A model generated the notes under the pieces. The model saw nothing but the letters and a program-made list of their open reading frames with translations, did not search any database and had not been told where the DNA came from. From Quercus robur (lineage: Eukaryota; Streptophyta; Magnoliopsida; Fagales; Fagaceae): DNA of 64,000 nucleotides. The translations under genes and the position numbers were made by a program. The DNA lies in contig NC_065539.1 of the NCBI RefSeq assembly GCF_932294415.1, positions 53,773,501 to 53,837,500 of the forward strand, read 5' to 3'. Below, piece after piece: positions 33,715 through 44,849 of the stretch. Numbering within the stretch: the first letter of the stretch is position 1; every line of letters begins with the position of its first letter.

Positions 33715-34640
33715 CGCATTTCGTGCGTGCGGTAAGGCTCTTTTTTAATTTTGAGTTTTGTGTCATAATTTTTTATTATCCCAATTTTTGGATTATGACA
33801 CTAACCTCCAAAAGAAAGAGTTTTAGAGCATATGTACTGTAGTGCATGCAATGAGATTGGTTCCTATAACGCAACTATGAAAATCCTCGAGACTGGTGAA
33901 TTTTTTGTTTATTCTAAAGAAGATAGAGAGGCATAATAGATAAGGATAGTGAGACGTGGTATTTATATTTATTGCGTAGCAATAAGAAAAGGTTTTGTGT
34001 CTCCTACCCATAGGTAACATAAGGCTCCACTTTTTTTTAGATTTTCAATTATAAATTCATTTGCTATAACAAAGGCATCATTGAAGATTTTCCTCAATCT
34101 CAAGTTGTATAAGAGCTTCCTAGTTCTTGGATGCATTTCCTTCTTGTTGGGAAACAAACAGAGACATTAGAGTGGGGAAAAAAATATTAACAGTAGACAA
34201 CATGAAGAAAATAGTCACAAATGCTAGTACTCACCCATTTATGAGATGGACAAAAAGCAATTTGGAATCGGTCACTATCAAATCTGTTCTTTTCCTCTTT
34301 GTGCTCTATTTTAATTTTATGAGGTCTAGTTCCTAACCAAAAAGAAAGAAAGGATTATTTGAACTTTACTTTAAAGCAAACAAACCATATGCGTAACCAT
34401 TAATGTTTTTGTGTCAAGAAAAAAATTTCAGAAAATGTGAAGGGGAGTGGTGGAGAGAGAGATTACCTTTGCTATCGCTTTTTCTTATTTGAGATGAAGT
34501 TTTTGCTTTGGTCATTTCTATTAAAGATTGATAAAATAAAGATACCTAGTATGTTCCTAATTTTAAGGGATAAGGATAAGGAATGAGTGTTTTAAATTTA
34601 GTAACTGTTCTACTATCTTTTCTTTTAATTTAAAAATTAA
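33715..34640. repeat. Segmental repeat block, copy B
   Basis: Tandem to copy A. It keeps the words from CCAAAAGAAAGAGTTTTAGA through TATGTTCCTAATTTTAAGGG but lacks the SINE, and shares with copy C the TCCTTCTTGTTGGGAAACAA stretch that A lacks. B and C are therefore closer to each other in this part than either is to A. Confidence 0.85.
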
Positions 34641-34883
34641 AATAAATAAAAAAAGTTGTGAGTAGAAGAGTTTTATGGTAGGTAGTTAGGAAAAATTGAT
34701 TGTTTAAAATTTATCTAAAATTTAGGATTTTAAAAATTTTTAAAAACTATTTATATATATATATATATGAGTCTGAATTTGATAAGGATGGAGTGTAAAA
34801 CTCATGTTTTACACCATTTAATAAGAGATTATCACATTAACTTTTTACATAAAACTCAATACATCCTACCATACATAATGGAG

Positions 34884-35744
34884 ATTAAATTCAAAAAAGA
34901 TTGGGTGTAACCCTTTGGTTTACACCAGCCAATAAAGACATGCCACATCAGACTTTTACTTAAACTCATTGTAAAATCAATACATCCTAATACACCTAAT
35001 AGTATCTCAAAAAACAAAACAAAAAACCCTATTTCATGTTTTCCCTAAAATCTCATAAGCTCTTGCGTCTCCAAGACACAATTCTCGCCTGATTGGGTAT
35101 GAGAAAAATTCTCAAAGACACAAAAATGAAATCAAGCATAATAGAAGACACAAAAGTAAGTTTGATAATAGTAGCAACTAAGTAGTGTATGGCGTTGGTG
35201 GCTATGAACTGCAAGATCTATCTTTGGTTGCAACAGTAATTGAAATGGTTTGAGGTTACTTATAATTTCAAACCATTGATATTGCAATATTTACCTTCAA
35301 ATAAATATCAATTGCTTTATAAATCCCATCATCAATGACACGAGCATAATCAGGCAGTATCTCAATCATAGCAATGAATTTTTGTAGACTCAGATAAGGA
35401 TCAAGGCAATTTCTTGGAGATGCACAATTCTCACCTTATTATACCCAAGTCTATAATATATCCTCCGTTTGATTTGGCCATTGCTATATTTTGATATCTT
35501 GACGGAGATCTGGCGAGGTAGTACGATGGCAAACGGAGGTTCGGCGAGGATTGTGGCTACTGATGAGGGAGTGAGATTTTAGGAAAAACATGAAATAGGG
35601 TTTTTTATTTTGTTTTCGGGGATGTTATTAGATGTATTAGGATGTATTGATTTTACAATGAGTTTAAGTAAAAGTCTGATGTAGCATGTCCTTATTGGTT
35701 GGTGTAAACCAAAAGGTTTACACCCTGTCCTTATTGAATTTAAT
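34884..35744. mobile_element. TIR element with captured NPH3 exon
   Basis: Arms of about 190 bp run inward from ATTAAATTCAA: GGTTTACACCA.CCAATAA, CAGACTTTTACTTAAACTCA, ATTGTAAAATCAATACATCC, CCCTATTTCATGTTTT. The right arm is an inverted near-copy. Flanks show no exact target duplication (best 7 of 9). Superfamily is unsettled; the long TIRs plus captured exon favour a MULE-like element. Confidence 0.7.
35295..35425 (-). pseudogene. Captured NPH3-domain gene fragment
   Basis: Minus strand frame: DPYLSLQKFIAMIEILPDYA then RVIDDGIYKAIDIYLK, followed by a GTAAAT donor-like site. This is the core of the NPH3 domain (LSLqKFi.iaE.lPdyaR..DDGlYRAiDIYLKaH), found with BTB/POZ domains in plant CUL3 adaptor proteins that act in phototropism and auxin signalling. 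Only about 40 codons are present and no BTB part is seen, so this is a captured exon piece. The donor-like end suggests genomic DNA was captured. Confidence 0.85.
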
Positions 35745-35812
35745 TTCTACATAATAATATCTCAATAAACTCATAGTCTCATAGTTAAGTTGGATTTTCA
35801 AATGAGTATTAT

Positions 35813-36872
35813 TAGGGGTGTCAATTCGGGTTAGCGTGTCGGGTTCGTGTCGTGTCGAGATAGGGGTATTAGACTAAATGGCTCAACCCTAACCCGACCC
35901 ATTTAATAATCGTGTCAGGATCCTTCAACCCTAACCCGACCTGTTAATAAAGCGGGTTGACCTGACCCAACCCATTTGACACGTTTAATAAACAAATCGT
36001 GTTGGGTTGACACAAATGTAACACAACCCATTTCAACCTGCATAATATTGAATATAACATCCATCTATAAATTATTATTTTTTACATCCCAAAAACCAGT
36101 GCATACACTTTATGTCTTCGACCCACATTCAAAATAATATAGTTCAATAAAAATATAACATTCATCTAGAAATGAGTTCATTAGACTCCAAATGAAGTGC
36201 AACACTTCAACTCAAATTCAAAATAACATAGTTCAACAAAAATATAATATCCTTGGAACTCGCCAGATGCTAAGTATCAATATTGAAAGAATTTGAGCAA
36301 ATAGTAGACTAATTCTGACTATGACCACGATTATTATCCATAGATTCTTTGTTGATATCCAAGTTCATAACATCTTCCACAAGCTCATCCAATTTCATTT
36401 GTACAAGTTCTATGCCAAAAAAAAAAAAAGTATTAGTAGTTACAAAATATGATCATGCCTCAACAGTTTGACAAGAACTAAATAATAATAATGTAAGAGT
36501 AATAATAACTAATGAAACAAATAAGATTACCTTTCTCATTTGTAATTACTTACTTTTCTTTTTAAATTTAAAATATATGTTGGATATAAAAGGTATTTGA
36601 AAAATCTAAAATAAAATAATTATTTATTTGTTATACGAGTTAAACGGGTTATGTTAAGTGGGTCATTTTGGGTTTGACACAAATAAATTGGCGTGTCAAA
36701 CGTGTCTATTGCGGGTTACGCGGGTTGACCCGCTTATGACACGTTTCTTATCGTGTCGCTTTCGGGTCGACCCGTTTATAACCCAAACCCATTAAGGCCT
36801 AACCCTAACCCGAAAAAAACCGTGTTGGGTTCGTGTCGTGTTCGCGGGTTGGGTCGAACATTGACACCCCTA
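35813..36872. mobile_element. hAT element, non-autonomous, exact 8-bp target duplication
   Basis: Ends TAGGGGTGTCAA and TTGACACCCCTA. AGTATTAT is repeated exactly outside (35805-35812 and 36873-36880). Subterminal regions are rich in AACCCGACCC/GGGTTGACC words. A short minus frame (about 36310-36412, ELVQMKLDELVEDVMNLDIN) could be a transposase remnant, but no catalytic or BED domain is seen. Confidence 0.92.
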
Positions 36873-37021
36873 AGTATTATTATTTTTTTGATAAGATTCA
36901 AATGAGTTTTAGAATTGATTGAGTGCGATTATGCCTATTATTTAATATATAATATAATGATGTGACACGTTAAGATTGGAGGGGTAATTTGGGTTTTATA
37001 CCACATCCTTATTGAATTTAG

Positions 37022-38085
37022 GGTGAGTTTGGTTCAGTTTTTTAAAATTGAGCTTTTCGAAAAAGTGGAGTTTTCAAAAAGTGAAATATGAAAAAGTGCT
37101 TTTTGAAAAAGTTGAATGTTTGGTAAAAACTATTAAAAAATGTTTTTTGAAAAAGTTGAGTGTTTGGTTAGCACTTATAAATGTGGCGGTTTGAGTGGTA
37201 AATTACCAAAAAGGACAATGTACATATAAAGTATTGTGAAAATACTTTCTAAAAAATTATTCTAAAAAGTACTTTCAAGGTTTTTAAAAAAATTATTTTT
37301 TTCTCATCAATATTATGAAAATATTGTGATAGCATTTCTCAATTTTAATTTCCCCTTCTTTATTTTATTTTTCCTTTATTTCTTTACATTTTTTTTTCAT
37401 CCATATTTCCTTCCTTTTTTTTTTCTCCCTCTTTTTTTCTTCTCCACACATGTACCCTTCTCTTTTCTTTTTCTTTTTTTCCCCTCCACACAAGTACACA
37501 TGTACCCTTTTCTTTTTTTCCTCCAACTCCAGAACATTCCAGTTTCATTCCGCAAAGCTCTTTCTTTTCTTTTCTTTTTTTCCTTTTTTTTTTCTTTTTT
37601 TTCTTCTTCCTTTCTCTCTTTTCTCTTTCCACTTCATCTGTAAGTTTCTTTCCCTCTATCCCATCAAAACACACAAACTTAAAGGTCAGACACACCACAC
37701 CATTTGATTCTCATCAAACGAAGATAGAAGGGAAAATCGCCAAGGGAGGAATGGGTCAGATCGATGCTTGATCTCTGCCTTCACTGCCGCCTGTCTTCCT
37801 CCCCACTACTGCTTGATCTCTTCCCCACTGCCAACGACATGCGGTAGAAATGGGTCAGATCAGTTTTTGTTTTTTTGGTTCTGATTTCATTATTGGGTTC
37901 CTTTGTAATAAAATGTTTGGGCAAGTTGGTAATTGAAAACAGACTCTCAATGGTAATATTTATAAACGTGGAATGGCTTTTGCAAAAGCTCAGTTTTGGT
38001 GTGTTGTGTTAAAGTTCAATTTCTTCACATTTGTAAAAGTTGCGTTTTACAAAATTTAGCTTTTAATAGTCTCACCAAACGAGCA
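37022..38085. mobile_element. TIR element with AGTTTGGTT-type ends (probable MITE)
   Basis: Left GTGAGTTTGGTTCAG; right end reversed GTGCTCGTTTGGTGAG. The interior is dominated by poly-pyrimidine DNA (37326-37640) that gives artificial phenylalanine- or lysine-rich frames. No target duplication assigned. Confidence 0.5.
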
Positions 38086-38087
38086 CT

Positions 38088-38763
<676 letters not shown>

Positions 38764-38958
38764 TAAAACGTGGAGAGGTAGAAAGGTGGTTAGGTTTTGT
38801 TTAAAATTTAGTTAGAGTTTTTTTTTTTTTTTTTTTTTTTTAAATAAAAAAAGTTAAAGTTTAGGAGTTTTTAAATTAGCAATTTTATATGTCTAACTCT
38901 ATTATTTAATGTGAATTTGAGGGTATTTTAGGTATACAAAAATAGGAGTAAGGAATTA

Positions 38959-39011
38959 AGGAAGCCCTTAAATAATAGTATAGACTATAGAAGTATAGAT
39001 AAGATATACCA

Positions 39012-39058
<47 letters not shown>

Positions 39059-39112
39059 AAGGAAGCCCTTAAAGAATAGTATAGACTATAGAAGTATAGA
39101 TAAGATATGCCA

Positions 39113-39154
<42 letters not shown>

Positions 39155-39210
39155 AGGAAGCTCTTAAAGAATAGTATAGACTATAGAAGTATAGATAAGA
39201 TATATCAAAG
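38959..39210 (+). repeat. Three 56-bp units separated by (GT)n
   Basis: AAGGAAGCCCTTAAA.AATAGT then ATAGACTATAGAAGTATAGA occurs at 38959, 39059 and about 39153. A (GT)n run follows the first two; the third is followed by GTGAGTGCGCGCGC. Period about 95-100 bp. Confidence 0.9.
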
Positions 39211-39655
39211 TATGTGAGTGCGCGCGCACATGAGTTCAAGTTACGTTACACCTAATGTAATTTTTTAAAGTTACATCACTCAATATTTTTTAATTGGATG
39301 CAAATTTTTACAAATCCACCGTTAAATTACATTATCTTCATATGTTTACCATACTTGCTAAATTTCAAGGTAATCAAAGATTAATAGTCATGTCATTAAT
39401 TAATTGTTTAAATTCAAATTTTTGTAGTTTAAAATAATACATAAAAGATGAGTTTATGAATTAAATAGTCAGTAGCATCCAATTGATATGAGAATTGGCA
39501 TGAATGTTAAGAACATATAGAACATATAATTTAATGGTAAGATTTTTAAAATATAAATTATATAACAAATTATTGGGTGATATAACATTATTTAGAATAA
39601 TATTAAATGTAACTTGAACTCAACCCTATATATAAATTTATATATATATATATAT
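39211..39655. other. AT-rich intergenic
   Basis: No gene or element ends seen. (TA)n at about 39638-39655. Confidence 0.6.
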
Positions 39656-40085
39656 AAAATATAACCGTAAGAGTAAGCGGTATTGTCCTGCGATGTGATC
39701 GTGTTTCGGTGAATAGTTTGTCATTTGTTTTGTTGTGATTCTTTATTACATGCTGCACTGCACAGGCACATCCTTCAACGTGTTACTTTGGTTTGGATAT
39801 TGATGACCTTTGGAGTTTGGAAGCCAAAGTTAGTACCTGAACCTCCCTTTTTGGGAACTTTTCTTAATAAAATATAACCGTAAGAATAAGCGGTATTGTC
39901 CTGCGATGTGATCGTGTTTCGGTGAATAGTTTGTCGTTTGTTTTGTTGTGATTCTTTATTACATGCTGCACTGCACAGGCACATCCTTCAACGTGTTACT
40001 TTGGTTTGGATATTGATGACCTTTGGAGTTTGAAATGGCCAAAGTTAGTACCTCCCTTTTGGGGAACTTTTCTTAATAAAATATA
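39656..40085 (+). repeat. 213-bp tandem duplication
   Basis: 39656-39868 and 39869-40085 both start AAAATATAACCGTAAGA.TAA and share ATGTGATCGTGTTTCGGTGA and CACATCCTTCAACGTGTTAC. They differ by a handful of bases and small indels. A third, diverged copy is at about 62570-62735, interrupted by poly(T). Confidence 0.92.
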
Positions 40086-40683
40086 AGCATAAATTCTCTT
40101 TTCGTCTCAATATTTTGAGATCATTTTTATTTTGATTCTTCCATTTTTATTTTATTATTTTTAGTCTCTAATCTAATTAATGTGTATTATTTTAGTCTTT
40201 TTCATTAGCCAACAGATAGAAATGGCTAACGTGATTGACAGAAAAATTAAAATATTATTAAAAAAGCCACGTCAGATAAAATAATATAAAAAATTTCTAA
40301 CCATCTTTTTTTTTTAAAAAGAAAAGAAGAGAAAAGAAATAAATTAATTTTGTTTCTCTTTTTTTGGGAAGAACATGAAGAATCTAGAACATGTATTTTT
40401 TCCCGTCAATCATGTTCTTCATTTTTTTCCCAGCAAACCTTGCCCAAAAATTTAAAAAATCAATATTTTTTTTTTCTCTTTTCTTATATTTCCTTAGCAA
40501 CAAAACCCATAAAATTAGTCAAATTTACAAACACATGCCCACAGATTTATAAAATACCAAAACATTCAACAAACCCAAATACCTTCAAGACCTTCAAGGA
40601 TTCAAAATACCTTCAACAAACCCAAGTCTTTACACGCCTTAATCCAAATTTACATACCCAAGCAAACCCAAATAGCAAAAACC

Positions 40684-40965
40684 CCAAACTCAAGATCACT
40701 TTCCTCTTCCTCACCAACTCCGACCTCCACTTCGCCCCTCTCTGGCAGCAGTTTTTCCAAAATGCCCCTTCCAAAGACCTCTACAACGTGTATGTCCACG
40801 CCAATCCTTTCGTCAACGTCACCCGCCCTAAGGGCACCGTCTTCGAATTCCGCTTCATTCCAGCGAAAAAAACCTACCGCGGCTTGCCGACACTCATCTC
40901 CACCACGCGCCGTTTGCTCGCCACCGTCGTCATCGACAATCTGGCCAACGCGTTCTTCTTCTTCT
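40684..40965 (+). pseudogene. Captured GT14/core-2-I-branching glycosyltransferase fragment
   Basis: The frame reads PKLKITFLFLTNSDLHFAPL, WQQFFQNAP, LYNVYVHANPFVNVTRPKGT, RFIPAKKTYRGLPTLISTTR, RLLATVVIDNLANAFF. This is the N-terminal core of the plant core-2/I-branching (DUF266, GT14-like) family (KiAFLFLt...LpLaplW..FF...YniYVHadP). These are Golgi type II membrane enzymes. The membrane anchor and the C-terminal catalytic half are missing; after NAFF the sequence becomes unrelated. The long open frame 40350-41105 around it is an accident of capture plus TIR-adjacent DNA. Higher GC content than its flanks also marks the foreign piece. Confidence 0.88.
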
Positions 40966-41109
40966 TTTTTCTGTATCAGATCTCCTTGGAGTTCGAATCC
41001 GGGTTGATGGAGCTAGATCTGTCTCTGGGAGCCATTTGGGTTTGTAAAAGTTTTGGAGATTTGGATTTGTTTGGAACGGGTGAAAGAGTCAGAAACGGTG
41101 TTTGAGGAA

Positions 41110-41370
41110 AGGAAGGAAGTGAGGGTGTGGGTTTTGTGTTGTTGTGATCTGGGTCTGTGTTTGTGTTTGATCTCTGTTTTTTTTTTTCTTTTTTCGTTTG
41201 TGTTGTTGTAATCTGGGTTTGAGTTATTGGTTGCTGGGTTTGTGTTGTTGTAATCTGGGTTTGAGTGTTTGATCTCTGTTTTTTTTTTTTTCGTTTGTGT
41301 TGTTGTAATCTGGGTTTGAGTTATTGGTTGCTGGGATTGTGTTCTTGTAATCTGGATTTGAGTTCTTCAT
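41110..41370 (+). repeat. Imperfect minisatellite in the outer MULE
   Basis: GTTGTTGTAATCTGGGTTTG then AGTTATTGGTTGCTGGG recurs about three to four times with T-run spacers. Confidence 0.8.
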
Positions 41371-41408
41371 TGCTGGGTTGGATTGGGAAGAACAATGAAA
41401 ATTAAGAA

Positions 41409-42817
41409 GGCGAAGAGCACATTTTGGTCCCTACATTTTCGCACGATTCCTACTTTGGTCCCTAAATTTTATTTTTACTGCTTTTAGTCCCTGTTTAGAA
41501 AAACGCCTTTTTGTTTTAGTCCTTTCCGTTAGTGCCGTTAGGGCACTGACCTACGTGGCAAATGGAATTATTAAAATAATAATAAAAAATTTTATTTTGT
41601 CATTAAAAAATGCCAAGTCAGCATTTAAATTTAAAACAATAATTTATTAAATTTAACTAAATAAAAAAATCAAAAAACAGAAATAAAAATAAAAAATCAC
41701 ATTAATTAAGATTGAAGTGTGTCTTGAGCAAGAACAACAAGAACACATACACAAACCCAGAAATTAAAATTCAAAAATTAAAATTTTCAAAATCATCATT
41801 TCTCAACCTAGCAAAATCATCAAATCCTAAAACTCCAAACTACCAAATCAATCCAAAAATACCTCACAACCAATCCAAAAATATTCTGCACCGTGGAGAA
41901 GCTCAGGAAGCTTGCGTCCAATGACGCAAACCTCGCGAGCGTCGAGCTCCAAGTCGGCAGCCCTACGGTCCTGCATGATCTGATCCAAATCTCTCTCGTC
42001 CTCAAGCGAGTCATCCAGTCCCACCGACTCGTACTGGTCCTGCTCATCCATTCTCCGATAATCACTCCATTTCATTTCACCAAGTCCCACATTTTTCAAC
42101 AATTTTCAAAAAACGAAGGAAGCAAATATCGAGATCGGATTTTGAGTCGAGAGAGTACTTACTCCAAGAAAGTGTCGTGGAAAAGGTCCTCTCCGTTGTC
42201 CTCTTCCTCGACCTCTTCCGGCTTGTCTCGGATGATTTCGGGATCCATGGCGGCCTCGTCATCGATGTCGATGTCGTCATCATCCGTGAAGTTCTCAGAA
42301 GTGCGAGGGATTTGATCGGTGTTGAATCCGGTGGAGGTCGGTGATTCCGGCGTTGAAACAGGCGCCGGATTCTCTCCAGAGTTCCCTCCGTCTTCTCCTC
42401 CACACCATCTCCAAACTTTCATGTGTATGTGATGATTTTGAAAATTTTAATTTTTGAATTTTAATTTCTGGGTTTGTGTATGTGTTCTTGTTGTTCTTGC
42501 TCAAGACACACTTCAATCTTAATTAATGTGATTTTTTATTTTTATTTTTGTTTTTTATTTTTTTATTTAGTTAAATTTAATAAATTATTTTTTTAAATTT
42601 AAATGCTGACTTTACATTTTTTAATGACAAAATAAAAATTTTTATTATTATTTTAATAATTCCGTTTGCCACGTAGGTCAGTACCCTAATGGCACTGACG
42701 GAAAGGACTAAAACAGAAGGCGTTTTTCTAAACAGGGACTAAAAGCGGTAAAAATAAAATTTATGGACCAAAGTAGGAATCGTGCGAAAATGTAAGGACC
42801 AAAATGTGCTTTTCGCC
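41409..42817. mobile_element. Inner Pack-MULE carrying MCM2 exons
   Basis: Ends GGCGAAGAGCACATTTTGGT and (reversed) GGCGAAAAGCACATTTTGGT, with near-perfect arms of about 390 bp (CCGTTAG.GCC.TTAGGG, CAAGAACAACAAGAACACAT). Flanks AATTAAGAA (41400-41408) and AATTAATAA (42818-42826) agree at 8 of 9. It lies wholly inside the outer MULE, so it arrived later. No transposase. Confidence 0.92.
41890..42422 (-). pseudogene. MCM2: Captured MCM2 N-terminal exons 1-2
   Basis: Minus strand. Exon 1 (42422-42163) starts ATG and reads STPESPTSTGFNTDQIP, MDPEIIRDKPEEVEEED, NGEDLFHDTF. A 98-bp GT-AG intron (42162-42065) follows. Exon 2 (42064 to about 41890) reads DYRRMDEQDQYESVGLDDSL, EDERDLDQIMQDRRAADLEL, RKLPELLH. 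This is the acidic regulatory N-terminus of plant MCM2, a subunit of the MCM2-7 replicative helicase. The first residues (MKVWRWCGG) differ from usual MCM2 starts. The zinc finger and AAA+ ATPase parts are absent. The frame is open through both exons and the start lies just inside the left-facing TIR, so a chimeric transcript is conceivable. The intron shows genomic DNA was captured. Confidence 0.92.
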
Positions 42818-43109
42818 AATTAATAATGATAAGTAATATTTAAAAAAAAAATTAAATTAGATTTAAGGTTTTTTTTTTAATTTTAATAATATTTTAATCG
42901 TTATATCAGTGTCACATCAGCGCCACGTCAGCCAATAGAATGTTCCGTTAGCCACGTAAGCTATTTCCTTCTGTTGGCTGACGGAGAGGACTAAAATAAC
43001 ACGCGTTAATTAGATTAGGGACTAAAAATGATAAAATAGAAATATACGGACCAAAATAGAAATAACCCCAAAATGTAGGAACGAAAAGAACATTTACGCC
43101 TAAAATATA

Positions 43110-44158
43110 TGCCCTAAAGCTCATAAATGTCAGTTTTATTGTTGAAACTATTGATATTTACTATAATATATATTAATTTTTGGTTTTTAAAAGAATCCCA
43201 ATCGGTGGAAATTAATGTTGCCACCTGGCAAGTTTGGACTTGTTCATTGGCCTCATATCAATCGGCCTTACTAATTACTACTAGAATATTTTAATCCCTA
43301 AAACCAGCAAGATTTTGAATTAGATTTATCAATTCTTCACTTTTCAACGAGTTTGAATCCATACGGAATGATGCTTTACTAATACAGGAGCAAAGCCAAG
43401 TTAAATATAACAAACTTTTAATATAAATATAAATAAAACATTATATACACACACACAAAAAAATTATATCTTTTTTTGAAAACCACAAAAATTATACCTT
43501 TAATTAAAAATTTACATTATTTTCTCATCAAAAAATCTACACTAAAGTGTTTCTTTTATACACAATTTACGACCTCTTTATCAATTAATTAGTGAAGTGT
43601 GAACTATATTTTAAATTGAGTAATATTACATACACAAATTATTTTACAATATTTTTACAAATTGCTTATGCGGTTTTAGCATTTTTCAAATAATTATTAG
43701 TAAATAAAAATATGATGTTAGTAGTGGGTTCAAATTAAAACTAGTAAGAATTTATCACATCAATAGTTTATAAAAATGTTGTAAAATAGTTTGTTAATGT
43801 AGCATTATTCTTTTAAATTATGTTTAATCATTATATTTCAATTTTTTGTGTGTGTGTGAAGGTTCCAAACTCTTGGACACAAAAATCAGCATATTGTCTA
43901 GTGGCAAAGAAGAAAACCTTAACATACCTGTTCTCCAAATATAAAATAAGACGGAGGTTTTGTTTATATAAAAGAGACATCTTTATTAATACTTATATAT
44001 ATTTTAAATGTTTTTTTTTTTTTTTAATGAGGTACACATAGTGGATGTTCGTTTCACTTGTCACATAATGGCTTAGAGGAAAACTATATCCATGTTTAAT
44101 TGTCCATGCTTCTAAATTTTTACTTCCCATTAGGTTTTACCAAATCAATAAACAATAA
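43110..44158. other. AT-rich intergenic
   Basis: No gene seen. Short plus frames at 43820-44041 lack any domain. Confidence 0.6.
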
Positions 44159-44849
44159 TGTACAGCACGGGACTTCCAAGCCTATTTGGGCCTTGAACCC
44201 CAGCTTTACAGTGTGGCCTATGGTCCCGACACCCCTGTCAGAAGATGGGCTTAGGGCCTGCTAAGGCCGTGGACCCGAGCCTCATGTCACTATGCCCGAT
44301 CCAAAACCTATTAAGCGAGCCATTGTAATATATGCTCATCTTAGTTCACAACCCGGGAGTTTCCCGGCAAATCACATCTCAGACGAGGGCAGGAATGCTC
44401 GGGAATGCTGTATCCCGGCGACTCGGTATCACCTGGGGAAGTATTGCTGCCGAACATCCCTCCTGAGGGGAGAACCAGTTTCAATGCCACTCTTACCACA
44501 CCTCACTCCCAACTAAACACCCACTTAAGGATAATGATATTGGACCTCCTTTCTACTAACCACAAAAGTAATCATAACTCCCCACTAATTTTTGGCTATA
44601 AATATGAGAAGCTAAGGATGAAAGGGGGGTTGTTGAAAGGTTCTGAAGGAAACTAAGAGTAGGAGTGAGAAAGTATCAGCCTAGTGCAGTAACAGTAGAG
44701 AGAGAAAGTAAAATAATTCAGATGGAGAGGCAGCTCTGTTGGGTATTTGTATAAGGAACTACCCAAAGTAGGAAATCCAAGCCCATATTACAAATAGATT
44801 GTGAGCCCAAGTGAGGCTCGGCCCATCCATCTCACTTTTGGCACGTACA
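44159..44849 (+). repeat. Solo LTR, exact 5-bp target duplication
   Basis: Starts TGTACAGCACGGG and ends GGCACGTACA. AATAA is repeated on both sides (44154-44158 and 44850-44854). A TATA box GGCTATAAATATGAG is at about 44595. No internal region or second LTR remains, as after LTR-LTR recombination. Same family as 48223-48895. Confidence 0.88.

Larger units (their letters stand above)
34773..37018. mobile_element. Nested TIR composite (outer halves)
   Basis: 34773-34883 (GAATTTGATAAGGATGGAGT) faces 36945-37018, which reversed reads AAATTCAATAAGGATGTGGT. They look like the two ends of an outer element related to, but older than, the one at 34884, now holding that element and the hAT element at 35813. 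Confidence 0.45.
40086..43100. mobile_element. Outer Pack-MULE, exact 9-bp target duplication
   Basis: Ends AGCATAAATTCTCTTTTCGT and (reversed) GGCGTAAATGTTCTTTTCGT; arms of about 200 bp share TTTTAGTC.CTAATCTAATTAA and GCCAACAGA. TAAAATATA is repeated exactly on both sides (40077-40085 and 43101-43109). Length 3.0 kb including a second MULE. It carries a glycosyltransferase-like fragment and has no transposase, so it depends on one supplied elsewhere. Confidence 0.93.

Noticed and set aside
35060..35560. NPH3 stretch as a native host gene
   Set aside because: Only about 40 codons, enclosed by 190-bp inverted arms, with no flanking exons.
37326..37707. Phe-rich plus frames and Lys/Glu-rich minus frame
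   Set aside because: Polypyrimidine low-complexity DNA inside a TIR element; no domain or promoter.
40350..41105. 251-codon frame as an intact glycosyltransferase
   Set aside because: Only the middle part matches the family; the anchor and C-terminal half are missing and the frame edges are MULE DNA.
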